Assembly: GCF_006546935.1 (NCBI RefSeq)
Contig: NZ_SMDN01000005.1
Location: 1-64,000 of the forward strand
Source of the DNA: Mycoplasmopsis mucosicanis
Lineage (GTDB): Bacteria; Bacillota_I; Bacilli_A; Mycoplasmatales; Metamycoplasmataceae
Reading direction: 5' to 3'
DNA length: 64,000 bases
The position numbers and the translations under genes were made by a program. How positions within the stretch are numbered: the stretch's first letter is position 1; each line of letters begins with the position of its first letter. Below the pieces are notes generated by a model. It had not been told where the DNA came from. It did not search any database and saw only the letters and a program-made list of their open reading frames with translations. Below are positions 42,874-52,217 of this stretch, in pieces.

Positions 42874-43212
42874 ATGAAAAAGAAATTATTAACATTTAGC
42901 ATTTTACCATTTATATCATTAGCTCCAGTAGCTTTAGCAGTGTCTTGTTCTCAACAATCAAGAATTAAACAAAAAGAGCAAAAATATATTGATTTATCAG
43001 TTAACAAGGGAATTGATGAAGGCTTGAAATTAGCAGGTGTTGACAAAAATTCTCCTGAAGCTAAAAAAGCTATTGAGGAAATCAAAAAAACAAATGAAGG
43101 CTTCGCAAAAGTTGCTCTTGATGCTATTAAACAAAGCGCTAAATCAGATGATGAATATGAAAAAGCTTTAGATCAAGCAATTAAAGAACTTGAAAAATCT
43201 AATAAAAAATAA
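42874..43212 (+). CDS. Small lipoprotein, tandem family copy 1
   Basis: A 112-residue lipoprotein; lipobox ALAVSC, Cys 25. After the Cys comes the family signature SQQSRIKQKE, then an amphipathic helical body (VNKGIDEGLKLAGVDKNSPE, ALDAIKQSAKSDDEYEKAL). GAAAGGAAA is the ribosome site. Related copies lie at 43422 and 44179. No known family. Confidence 0.75.
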   Translation: MKKKLLTFSILPFISLAPVALAVSCSQQSRIKQKEQKYIDLSVNKGIDEGLKLAGVDKNSPEAKKAIEEIKKTNEGFAKVALDAIKQSAKSDDEYEKALDQAIKELEKSNKK

Positions 43213-43223
43213 TTAACTATGAT

Positions 43224-43246
43224 AATGGAGCATTGCTCCATTTTTT
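43224..43246 (+). terminator. Terminator of family copy 1
   Basis: TGGAGC, ATT, GCTCCA, T6. Confidence 0.8.
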
Positions 43247-43372
43247 ATTCTAATTAAGTTACTTGATTGAAATATTTCTCAAACTGCTATAGCATTTCAC
43301 TATTTAATAATTCTAAATATGGAAATTTGCGAATTATTTTAAATAAATTGAAGTTGTTCTTAAAATAGCTTC

Positions 43373-43389
43373 TTTTTTTTTTTTTTTTT
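43373..43389 (+). promoter_or_regulatory. 17-T tract upstream of the fused lipoprotein
   Basis: Again exactly 17 T before GAAAATTAAGACAC, 32 bases before the ATG at 43422. Confidence 0.6.
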
Positions 43390-43421
43390 GAAAATTAAGA
43401 CACAAGAAAAGAAAGGGAAAT

Positions 43422-44033
43422 ATGAAAAAGAAATTATTTATCGTTTCACCATTCATATTATTAGCTCCAGTAGCTTTAGCAATGTCTTGCCCTCAACAAT
43501 CAAGAATTAAACAAAAAGAGCAAAAATTTATTCATTTATCAATTAACAAGGGAATTCATGAAGACTCGAAATTAGCAGGTGTTGTCAAAAATTCTCCTGC
43601 AGCTAAAGAAACTATTAAACAAATCAAAAGCACAAATGAAGGCTTCACAAAAGTTGCTTTTGATGCTATTGAATTAAGACACGAGAAAAGACGGAAAAAT
43701 GTGAACAAGAAATTATTTAGCGTTTTTCCATTCACATTATTAGCTCTACTATGTCTAGTATATTATCGTTCACGAAAATATAGAATTAAAAAAAAGAGAA
43801 AAAAATATATTCATTTATCAGTTAACAAAGGAATTGAAGATGGATTAAAAATAGCAGGTCTTGACAAAAATTCTCCTGAAGCTAAAAAGACTATTAAGGA
43901 AATAAAAAAAACAAATAAAGGCCTTGCAAAAGTTGCTCTTGATGCTATTAAACAAAGTGCTAAATCAGATGAAGAATATGAAAAAGCTTTAGATCAAGCG
44001 ATTAAAGAACTTGAAGAATCTAATAAAAAATAA
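43422..44033 (+). CDS. Fused tandem lipoprotein, family copy 2
   Basis: A 203-residue protein made of two family units. Unit 1 (to about residue 87) has signal peptide and Cys 23 in AMSC but loses its C-terminal third. The frame then runs through a former leader: ELRHEKRRKNV is the translated AAGACACGAGAAAAGACGG segment. Unit 2 follows with a degraded signal peptide whose Cys region became VYYRSRKYRIK. A GTG at 43701 sits exactly where unit 2's ATG would be, so internal initiation is possible. Ends as copy 1 does, with a terminator. Confidence 0.7.
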   Translation: MKKKLFIVSPFILLAPVALAMSCPQQSRIKQKEQKFIHLSINKGIHEDSKLAGVVKNSPAAKETIKQIKSTNEGFTKVAFDAIELRHEKRRKNVNKKLFSVFPFTLLALLCLVYYRSRKYRIKKKRKKYIHLSVNKGIEDGLKIAGLDKNSPEAKKTIKEIKKTNKGLAKVALDAIKQSAKSDEEYEKALDQAIKELEESNKK

Positions 44034-44044
44034 TTACTCATGAT

Positions 44045-44067
44045 AATGGAGCAATGCTCCATTTTTT
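44045..44067 (+). terminator. Terminator of the fused lipoprotein
   Basis: TGGAGC, AAT, GCTCCA, T6; a sibling of the hairpin at 43224. Confidence 0.8.
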
Positions 44068-44178
44068 ATTCTAATTAAGGCATTTGATTGAAATATTTCT
44101 CAAGCCGCGCAATAGCATTTTAAACTTTGCAGCAAAAAATAAAACTCCTTATATAATTTAGAAATTAAGGAAAAAAAT

Positions 44179-44517
44179 ATGAATAAAAAACTATTATCAC
44201 TAAGTTTAGCTCCTATAATGACTTTAACACCGGTTGTTCTTTCTGCTTCGTGTGCTCAAAAGTCGAGAATCAAAGAGAAAGAAAAAGAAGTTGTTGCATT
44301 AATGGTTAAAAAACAAATTAAGATAACATTATCTGAAAAAGGAATCAAACCAAATAGTGAGGAAGCTAAAAAAGAAAGCAAAAACATAAAAGCAAATGTT
44401 GAAAAGGCTGCTAAAGATTCATTAGAAAAAGAAAAGAAAGCCTTAACTTCTGATGATGCATATGAAAAATTATTAGATGGTTGAATTGCATTTTATAAAT
44501 TTTTGCTAACTAAATAA
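44179..44517 (+). CDS. Small lipoprotein, divergent family copy 3
   Basis: A 112-residue lipoprotein; Cys 25 in LSASC, followed by AQKSRIKEKEKE, the same post-Cys signature as copies 1 and 2. The body is Lys/Glu-rich helix. TGA encodes Trp near the end. AAGGAAAA precedes the start. There is no poly-T tract here, so control differs from the other two. Confidence 0.72.
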
Positions 44518-44701
44518 ATATAAAAATTAAAAAATCAAAAGGATGAAGGAATTTATCATTAATTCTATTTTGATTTTGCAATACTAATTAAAGTCAAAAT
44601 ATTTAGCCTAATATAAGTATAAAAGGCAAGAAAATAAGTTAGAACATTAACTGTACTCTGACCAACATCACTCATTAAATATAAAATAAGGAAAAATAAA
44701 G

Positions 44702-45271
44702 ATGAATAATGAAGATATACTAAATTCTGTAATGCAACTACTTACAGGCTCTGCAGATAAAAATACTTCACCGACTGTTGAATATCAAAAAGACAATTTT
44801 TTTGCAAAAGATTGAGAAGAAAAGACAATAAAAAGCAATAAATGAGTAAAAATTTATTATGAAATAATTGAAAAATTAGTGCAAGATGGTGCAATTGTTG
44901 ATTCATACATGAACCTAGTTATTAGTAAGCATCGCAAAAATTTCAAAAATGAGATTGGTCAATGAAATTTTTGTAGACACCATATTGATGAAATAAAAAT
45001 AAGTGGTGCAATATTTTCAAAAGCACCAGAAATGAAGAAATATTACGAAATTGGTAAATCAATTTTAATATCGTTTGATGAGCATTTATTTTTGCATTAC
45101 ATTATTGTGATGGCTCAAACAACAATCCCTAATAATGGTATGATGATTCCACTTCAATTATGATTTAATGATTGAAACAAGAGCCTTGATTATTGAGATA
45201 AAAAAGTCATACAACAATGCAAAAAATACTCTGTTCCTTATGTAAAAGATTGACAAAAAAATTTAATGTAG
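44702..45271 (+). CDS. Trp-rich hypothetical protein
   Basis: A 189-residue soluble protein. It is broken by many TGA codons if read with the standard code; with table 4 it is open from MNNEDILNSVMQLLTG to the TAG at 45269. It has about nine Trp, a FCRHHIDEIKISG segment that could bind metal, and no signal peptide or membrane helix. I recognise no family. AAGGAAAA precedes the start; a terminator follows. Confidence 0.62.
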
Positions 45272-45302
45272 AATACTCATAAATTATTCAATAAAAAAGA
45301 TT

Positions 45303-45331
45303 AAATCACGTTTAGGTGATTTAGTTTTTTT
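45303..45331 (+). terminator. Terminator of the Trp-rich gene
   Basis: AAATCACG, TTTA, GGTGATTT, then AG and T7. Confidence 0.85.
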
Positions 45332-45484
45332 ATGTGTGCTATGAATTTATTGGTTTTAAAGGCCAATTTATGAATAATTTTTAGCATTATTCAATATTTT
45401 AATTAATTAAAATGCATATTTGCTTTTTTGAAAAAAGTGCCTAAAATTCAATAAAATATTACACATATTTACTTAAATATAAGT

Positions 45485-45490
45485 TATAAT
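45485..45490 (+). promoter_or_regulatory. -10 box of rplJ-rplL
   Basis: TATAAT at the 5' edge of the L10 leader. The stretch 45332-45484 shows nothing else. Confidence 0.6.
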
Positions 45491-45496
45491 ACCTTA

Positions 45497-45609
45497 CGCA
45501 ATACATAAAGACAGTAACTGTGAAAACTTAATTTGTTACCGAGTGTATATCTTATTGATATCCTGAAATCATTTTTTTGTGTTGCAATAATAATGAAAGG
45601 GGGAAATCC
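45497..45609 (+). promoter_or_regulatory. Ribosomal protein L10 leader
   Basis: AAGACAGTAACTG and TTGTTACCGAG match the conserved halves of the L10 leader to which L10(L12)4 binds to repress its own operon. An outer stem of CAATACATAAAG with GTGTTG-type DNA closes it. Family knowledge supports autoregulation. Confidence 0.75.
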
Positions 45610-46110
45610 ATGCAAAAAGAATCTAATTTCAAATTAATGAAAAAAGAACAAAGTAAAGAGATTGCTAAAAAAATAGCTGATGCTAAAGCACTTGTTGTTG
45701 CTGAATATCGTGGTTTAACTGTTCAAGAATTAACTAATTTACGTGTTGAAGCTAAAAAAGCAGGAGTTGAATTAGTAGTTTACAAAAATAGAATCTTCAA
45801 ATATGCATTAGCTAACACTGAATTTGAATCATTAGGCGAATTGCTTGTTGGTCCAAACATTTATGCATTTAGCAATGAAGATGAATTATCGGCTGCTAAA
45901 GTATTATCAAAATTTGCAAAAGAAAATAAATTGTTAGTGCTTAAAGCTGGTATTTTTGAAGGTAAAGTGATTGATGCTAAAGGTGTTGCTGAAGTTGCTT
46001 CTCTTCCAAACTATGAAGAAGCACTTGGTATTCTTGCTCGTTCACTTATCTCACCTCTACAACAACTATCCCTTTCTTTAAAACTATATAGTGAAAAAGA
46101 AAGCAATTAA
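45610..46110 (+). CDS. rplJ: 50S ribosomal protein L10
   Basis: A 166-residue protein of the ribosomal stalk base. ALVVAEYRGLTVQELTNLR and VYKNRIFKYAL are typical, with the C-terminal helix that carries L7/L12. The start is at 45610, where GGGGG/AAAGG precedes it. Confidence 0.95.
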   Translation: MQKESNFKLMKKEQSKEIAKKIADAKALVVAEYRGLTVQELTNLRVEAKKAGVELVVYKNRIFKYALANTEFESLGELLVGPNIYAFSNEDELSAAKVLSKFAKENKLLVLKAGIFEGKVIDAKGVAEVASLPNYEEALGILARSLISPLQQLSLSLKLYSEKESN

Positions 46111-46135
46111 TTTAATATCGAAAGGAAAAATAATA

Positions 46136-46507
46136 ATGGCTAAATTAGAAAAAGACACATTCATTTCTGCTCTTAAAGAAATGTCAATCAAAGAAGTTAT
46201 GGAATTAGTTGAAGCAATGAAAGAAGAATTTGGTATTGACCCTTCAGCTGTTGCAGTTGCTGCTGCTCCTGCTGCTGCTGAAGCTGCTGAAACTAAATCA
46301 ACAGTTAATGTTGTTATTACTTCAGACAACGGTAAAAAACTTGCTATTGTTAAAGTAGTTAAAGAAACAATTGGACTTGCTTTAATGGAAGCAAACAAAT
46401 TAGTTTCATCTTTACCTGCTGTTGTTAAAGAAGGCGTTTCAATGAATGAAGCTGAAGAACTAAAAGCAAAATTAGTTGAAGCTGGTGCTACAGTAGAATT
46501 CAAATAA
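46136..46507 (+). CDS. rplL: 50S ribosomal protein L7/L12
   Basis: A 123-residue stalk protein that recruits translation GTPases. N-terminal dimer helix (FISALKEMSIKEVMELVEAM), Ala-rich hinge, and the C-terminal domain KLAIVKVVKETIGLALMEAN. Start 46136 behind AAAGG. Confidence 0.97.
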   Translation: MAKLEKDTFISALKEMSIKEVMELVEAMKEEFGIDPSAVAVAAAPAAAEAAETKSTVNVVITSDNGKKLAIVKVVKETIGLALMEANKLVSSLPAVVKEGVSMNEAEELKAKLVEAGATVEFK

Positions 46508-46528
46508 TTTCACAACAAATAATAATAA

Positions 46529-46558
46529 AATTCTTGCCTACAAAGCAAGAATTTTTTT
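46529..46558 (+). terminator. Terminator of rplJ-rplL
   Basis: AATTCTTGC, CTACAAA, GCAAGAATT, T6. Confidence 0.85.
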
Positions 46559-46566
46559 GTCATATT

Positions 46567-46596
46567 ATACTCAAAAATGAGTATTTAGGTAAAAAT
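46567..46596 (+). repeat. Dispersed repeat, copy 7
   Basis: TATACTCAAAAATGAGTATT with an AGGTAAAAA tail, ten bases past the rplL terminator; perfect TACTCA/TGAGTA inverted repeat. Confidence 0.7.
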
Positions 46597-46650
46597 TGAG
46601 TCTAGTTACCGCTATTAAATTTGAGCTAGCAATAAGGCTTTTTTAAACTC

Positions 46651-48006
46651 TTATATTTTTGAATTATTTTTCTTTTTGCGTCGTTGTACTGCTATATATA
46701 TTCCTCAAATGATAAAACCAATCAACATTACACCTAAATAACTAGGCGCTAAAAATATAGTTTCTTTTGTGTATTTATCACCTACAATCGGAGGGATAAA
46801 GTTAACTATTAATATAAAAACAATTAAAATAATAGACAAAATAAATATTGTAGTTTCTCATCAAGGAAGTTTAAATGTTTTATGTTTGAATGCAATAACT
46901 AAAATCGAAATTATTGCTAAAAGGTACTGCATTAAGAAAACCACGTTACCAGCATTAAGAACAAAACTAAATTGATCTTTTATACCTAATGCATATGGTA
47001 TTGCTGTAAAAATAATCATTGATATAACACTAAAAGCTGTTGCAAATAATAATGCATTTCTATATTCACCGTGTTTGTTTTTCTTGCCTAGTATTGAAGG
47101 TAAAAATCCATCGTGAGCTAGAGGAGCAACAATTCTTGAATAGTATATGTTTGATGAAAGGGTGCTTGAAATTCTATTAAATAGTGTACCTATCGTAAAA
47201 ATTATAATTCCAGTTAAACCTCATAACGATTGAAAGAATTTTGAAAATGAAGTAGATTCACCAATAAATCCTTTTTGAAGCCCTAACAGTAAAAGATATA
47301 AAGTAAAGTAAATTGCAAGTACAGCAGCAAAAATTAGTAATAATATCTTTTTAAAGCGTTTTGTTTCTACTTCAGCACTTATTCCTGCAAGACCTTCTGC
47401 ACCACCAAATGCATAAATAAAATTCAATACATTTAGAGTAATTATTGAGATTGAAACTTTGCTATTTGACAAGATGTTGTTAGCAAAATCATGATGACTA
47501 AAAGATAAATAAATACCTAGAGATACACCTAATATTACCGTTATTCATTTTACAGATGCAGAAACTAAAATAAATCATTTAGATGTCTTTATTCCAAACG
47601 TTGCAATTAACGTCAAGGAAAGAAAGAATACAAGAGAAACAATTTGATAGATTAATTGATGTGATTTATCAAATTCTGACAGAAGTGTTGAAAAGAATAG
47701 AATGGACGTGGCCGAAAAAAGCGGTATCTGTGCAAATTGATTCCAACCATTAAAAAAGACTCAAAATTTATTCGCTGAAGCCTTTTTGGCATAAACATAT
47801 GAACCACCTGCTTCATTACCAAATGCTTGAGCTCCACGAGCAAATGCTAAAATAACACTAAAACTTATGAAAGCTGTTAGCGCAAAAACTAACATACCTC
47901 ATAAACCTTGGGCAATTATTCCAGTGATTGTGGCTATAAAACCAAAACCAACTATAAAATTAATCCCGTATAAGAAGAAACTTTTTTCACTAAATTTATT
48001 TTTCAT
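46651..48006 (-). CDS. APC-family amino acid permease
   Basis: A 451-residue membrane protein with about 12 hydrophobic segments. The N-terminus has GINFIVGFGFIATITG, where APC carriers bind substrate, followed by ARGAQAFGNEAGGSYVYAKK, and FGGAEGLAGISAEV corresponds to the second conserved helix. Amino acid or polyamine import is expected; the substrate is unknown. Highly basic tail RRKKK. Confidence 0.85.
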
Positions 48007-48104
48007 TTTAAATACCTAATGCTCCTATTATATAGATTATTTGCTAAAAAATGAAAAAAAAGCACTTTTTTTACTTAAAAATGCATTTTTTGTTATTTTC
48101 GTGG

Positions 48105-48995
48105 TTATTTGAGATCTTTAAGTTTAATTCCGTCCTTGGTTTTTAAATCATCTCAACCATTCGAACTAGAACCAAGAACGAAACTAGATAATGTTGAAGG
48201 AGAAGAAAATACTAAATCTTTTTGCAACACACAGTTTTCATCAATTTCTTTTTTCTTAATCAATTCTTCATGCAACGCAATTAATCTAGGTGGAACATAT
48301 GTTGCAAAATTAGGTTCAATTATGCTACCTCTAAGTAGCACATATCCTTCATTTGTTTGGACACATTGACCTTGTGCAATAACATTTGCTCCTTTTTTCT
48401 TTCTTGAACAGTATAGAATTAGTGGTTCTTCAATTTGATTGGTTGTTGTTTGATTTTGGTCATTGGTTTTGTTAAATGAGACAAGTGGAATAAAAATTTT
48501 ATAACCTAACACACCAACAATATTTTTTGAGTATTCAATGAATTCTTCTAATTCAGCAACCTTTTCTTCAGTAACATTTCCTTGTGGAGGCTCATTTTTA
48601 TTTATTAACTCATATCTATCTGCTTCTTTTGCTAATGTTGTAAATTTGTTTTCAAGATAATTTAGTTCAGTAGCTCCTAAATAATTTCCAATCGCAGTAA
48701 TCATCACAATTTCATTGAAAACTTTGGTGTTTTCATATTGGTGCTCAGTAACTCGTCTATAAAGTCCATCTTCATTCTTACGACCAGCAGCTTGACCTAT
48801 ATAGACTTTTTGTTCGTCGGTATTAAAAAGAAAATAGATTCCATTATGATTTGTTTCTTTGCGATCTTTGCAATTTTTAAGTAAATTGATTGGTATTTTT
48901 AAAGCAATACCAGTTCAATTTGACATAGTACATTTTATTCGACCAGTAGGCTCACCGTCCATTAAAAAATAGTTATAATTTTTTGGTTTTGACAT
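48105..48995 (-). CDS. GIY-YIG nuclease-domain protein with C-terminal DUF4357
   Basis: A 296-residue protein. The GIY-YIG core is GIYFLFNTDEQKVYIGQA (about residues 54-71), followed by a catalytic-type Arg in RRVTEHQ and Glu in LGATELNYLE. The C-terminal 75 residues have the DUF4357 pattern (EGYVLLRGSII, VFSSPSTLSSFVLG, NGWDDLK). Such proteins occur near restriction or defence genes elsewhere; here it stands alone between a permease and a dehydrogenase. Substrate unknown. Confidence 0.85.
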
Positions 48996-49032
48996 ACAAG
49001 ACTCCTTATTTAGAATTGTATCATTTTAGTAA

Positions 49033-49066
49033 TAAAAAACTCATAACCATAAGGTTATGAGTAAAA
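49033..49066 (-). terminator. Terminator of the alcohol dehydrogenase gene
   Basis: ACTCATAACC, a 4-nt loop, GGTTATGAGT, T6 on the minus strand. Confidence 0.85.
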
Positions 49067-49080
49067 AATACTATGAAATG

Positions 49081-50133
49081 TTATTTGGTTGCGTCGATTA
49101 AAATTTTCATTGCATTGTGGTCTGACGCATGCATAAATGTGTCATAAGCTTTCATCTTGTCTGAGAAGCTAAATTTGTGAGTAATTAAGCCTTCAATAGG
49201 TAATTTTCCTGTTGATACAGCATTAATTAACATTGGAAGTGTGTTTGTATTAACAAGTCCTGTTGTAACAGTAATGTTTTTGATTCATAGGTCTTGTACG
49301 TTGAAGTCAACTTTTTTACCATGAACACCAACTACTGATACGTTTCCACCAGCTTTAACAATTTTTTGACATGTGTCTCATGATTGTGGAAGTCCAACAG
49401 CTTCAACAGCAACATCAACACCATCTGTACCAACAATAGCTTGAATGTTTTCTATTAGTTTTTCATCTGGTACTAATGTGTGTGTTGCACCTAATTTTTT
49501 AGCCATTTCTAAACGGTTTTTGTCAAAGTCAATAACAATTAATTGAGCTGGTGAGTATAATTGTGCAGTTAGTAAAGCACCCATACCAACAGGACCAGCA
49601 CCAACAATAGCTACTGATTTACCTGGAGCAACTTGTCCATATTGAATACCAATTTCGTGTCCTGTTGGTAATGCATCTGATAGCATTACTGCAACTTCGT
49701 CTGAAATTGAACTTGGATATTTGTATAAACTATTGTCTGCAAATGGAACTCTAACAAATTCTGCTTGAGTACCATTAATCATGTATCCAAATTTTCAACC
49801 ACCTTCTGATTCACGGCAGTGTGAGTAAAGTTGTTTTCTACAGTTGTCACATTTTCCACATGGTGTAACACAAGCGATAAGAACTTTATCTCCTGGTTTA
49901 ACGTTTGATACTGCTGAACCAACTTCTTCAACAATACCAATTCCTTCGTGTCCTAGGATTCTACCATCAGCAACTTCAGGGTTTTTTCCTTTAACGATAC
50001 CTAAGTCAGTACCACAAATAGTTGTTTTAGTAATTTTAACAATTGCATCTGTAGGTTTTAGGATTACAGGTTTGTCAACTGTTTCGAAGGCAATATTGTG
50101 TTCACCGTGGTAAACTAATGCTTTCATTTTCAT
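49081..50133 (-). CDS. Zinc-dependent alcohol dehydrogenase (MDR family)
   Basis: A 350-residue NAD(P)-linked dehydrogenase. Catalytic zinc ligands Cys in TTICGTDLG and His-Glu in GHEGIGIVEE; structural zinc Cys cluster PCGKCDNCRKQLYSHC; Rossmann GAGPVGMGALL. Close to mycoplasma alcohol/butanediol dehydrogenases. GGAGG lies before the ATG at 50133; a minus-strand TATTAT (50171-50176) is a probable -10. Confidence 0.92.
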
Positions 50134-50485
50134 TTTTATTTTCCTCCATTTCATTTTTTTGTCTGCACTTATAATACACTTTTTTATAGAAGTGTTAATG
50201 TTTTCATAAAAATTTTTTCATATTTTTTTTACACACATTTCTCTTATAAATTAATATTTTAAATATTACTTAAATATTAAAATTTATACCTTTATTATGT
50301 GTATGATAATTTTTCCAATTACATTGGAAAATGTGTATATACGGAAAATATAAAAGATAATAAATAATGAAAAATATTTATCTTTTTCTAATTTTTATAT
50401 GAAAAAAGATAGCCAAAACAACAATCAATATAAGGCAGATAAATTGATAAAGCAAATGCTATATAGATAACGTATATACTCATAG
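50134..50485. other. AT-rich non-coding stretch upstream of the dehydrogenase gene
   Basis: It holds the dehydrogenase promoter and the palindrome at 50311-50331. I find no gene or known RNA in the rest of it. Confidence 0.5.
50311..50331. promoter_or_regulatory. Perfect 9-bp inverted repeat, possible operator
   Basis: TTTTCCAAT-TAC-ATTGGAAAA, 180 bases upstream of the alcohol dehydrogenase start. No T-run makes it a terminator. A repressor site is possible. Confidence 0.45.
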
Positions 50486-50525
50486 AAAAACAATGCATTT
50501 AGAATAAAAATGCATTGTTTTTTAC
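50486..50525 (-). terminator. Terminator of the ABC-F gene
   Basis: AAACAATGCATTT and AAATGCATTGTTT, 13 bp, with T-runs on both strands. Confidence 0.85.
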
Positions 50526-50541
50526 TGTAAATTAAATGTGT

Positions 50542-52152
50542 TTAGTAATTCATAATTTTTTCATATTCATCAAGTGTTCCATGATAAATAAAACTTTTAT
50601 CAGGAGCAATTTCAAGAATAACGTTTGCAACTTGATTTACTAATGCTCGGTTATATGTTGTGAATATTGCACCACCCTTGTAGGCTTTAAGTCCAGCAAT
50701 AAGAGAGTCAATGCTTTCAGCATCTAAGTGGTCCAATGGTTGATCTAAAACTAAGAAATTAGCTTCTAAAAGCATCATTCTTGAAAACATTAAGCGAGCT
50801 TTTTCGCCACCACTAGTTACAGCAACTTTTTTGAATACTGAATCATTAGAAAAAAGCATTCTTCCTAAAAATCCACGCATTCTTTGATCTGAAACATCCT
50901 TGGTTTCTTCAGTTGAGTTTTCAGGTGGTCATTGAGAAATTCATTCAAGAATTGTCATATCTTGAGTAAAGTAATTTCTATTTTCATTTGGATAATAAGT
51001 GTGTTTTATTGTTTGTCCTCATTTTATTGAACCTTTTGAAGGTTTTTTAAGACCAAGTAAGCATTCTAAAAAACGAGTTTTTGCAATATCATCTTCACCA
51101 ATAAGTACCATTTTTTCGCCTTTTGAAAGACTAAATGACACATTTTCAAACATTACTTTACCATTTTCCTCATAACTTAAACCTTCAACACTTAAAATGT
51201 CTTTACCAGGTTCTCTATTTATGTCTCAACTTATGTATGGATATTTTCTATTTGAAGGCTTAATTTCATCTAGCGTAATTTTTTCAAGACTTTTTTTACG
51301 ACTTGTTGCTTGTCTTGATTTTGATGCATTAGCACTAAAACGTGCAATAAATTGTTTAAGTTTTTCAATCTGAACTTCTTTTTTTGCATTCTGTTGCTTC
51401 ATAAGTTCAAGAGCTAATTGAGATGATTCTTTTCAAAATGTGTAGTTTCCTGTATAAATTCGCGCTTCATTGAAATCTATATCAACTATATGAGTACAAA
51501 TATTATCTAAAAAATCACTATCATGGCTTACTACAATAACAACATTTGGATATTCGGCCAAAAAGTTTTCGAGTCATTTTATTGCTCGCAAGTCAAGGTG
51601 GTTTGTAGGTTCGTCCATGATTAAAATATCAGGGTTGCCAAATAATGCTTTAGCTAGTAAAACCTTAATTTTTTGGTTTGCAGTCAATTGAGACATTGGA
51701 ACGTCTCATTTTTCTTTTGGAATTTGAAGTCCTGAAAGAAGTTCTTGTGCATCATTTTCAGCAGTTCAGCCACCTAACTCACCAAATTTTTCTTCAAGTT
51801 CGCCAGCACGTGTGTAATCTTCCATTGTTGCTTCAGGATTTGCATAAATTGCATCTTTTTCATTTTTAATTCTGTATAAATCAGTATTTCCCATCACAAC
51901 AACATCAGTCACAATTAAGTCATCATAAGCATTATGGTCTTGACTTAGCACGCTTAAACGTCGATTTTTTTCAATAATTATTTGACCACTACTTGGTTCA
52001 ATTTCACCTGCAAGCATTTTTAAAAAGGTTGATTTACCAGCACCATTTGCACCAATTATTCCATATGTGTTTCCTTCAACAAATTTCAATGAAACATTTT
52101 CAAAAAGTTTTTTATCACTAAAGACTTTGCTTAAATTCTGTACTTCAATCAT
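50542..52152 (-). CDS. ABC-F family ATPase with a degenerate second site
   Basis: A 536-residue soluble protein with two ATP-binding domains, the ABC-F type that acts on ribosomes. Domain 1 has Walker [10 protein letters not shown], Walker [13 protein letters not shown] and H-loop VSHDSDF, but its signature is LTANQ rather than LSGGQ. Domain 2 has a Walker A relic GEDDIAKT, signature [15 protein letters not shown] with Gln for the catalytic Glu, and TTYNR where His is expected. It resembles the YkpA/YbiT branch. The site that pairs domain 1 Walker A with domain 2 signature is intact, the other is not. Confidence 0.9.
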
Positions 52153-52187
52153 TATTTACCTCTCAATAATTAACATTTTTAATTATA

Positions 52188-52214
52188 ACAAAAAGCACAC
52201 AAATGCGTGCTTTA
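52188..52214 (-). terminator. Terminator between the S41-peptidase gene and the ABC-F gene
   Basis: AAAGCACGC, ATTT, GTGTGCTTTT on the minus strand. Confidence 0.75.
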
Positions 52215-52217
52215 TTG

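Noticed and set aside
46084..46503. A 139-residue frame antisense to rplL
   Set aside because: It is a shadow of the Ala-rich L7/L12 gene.
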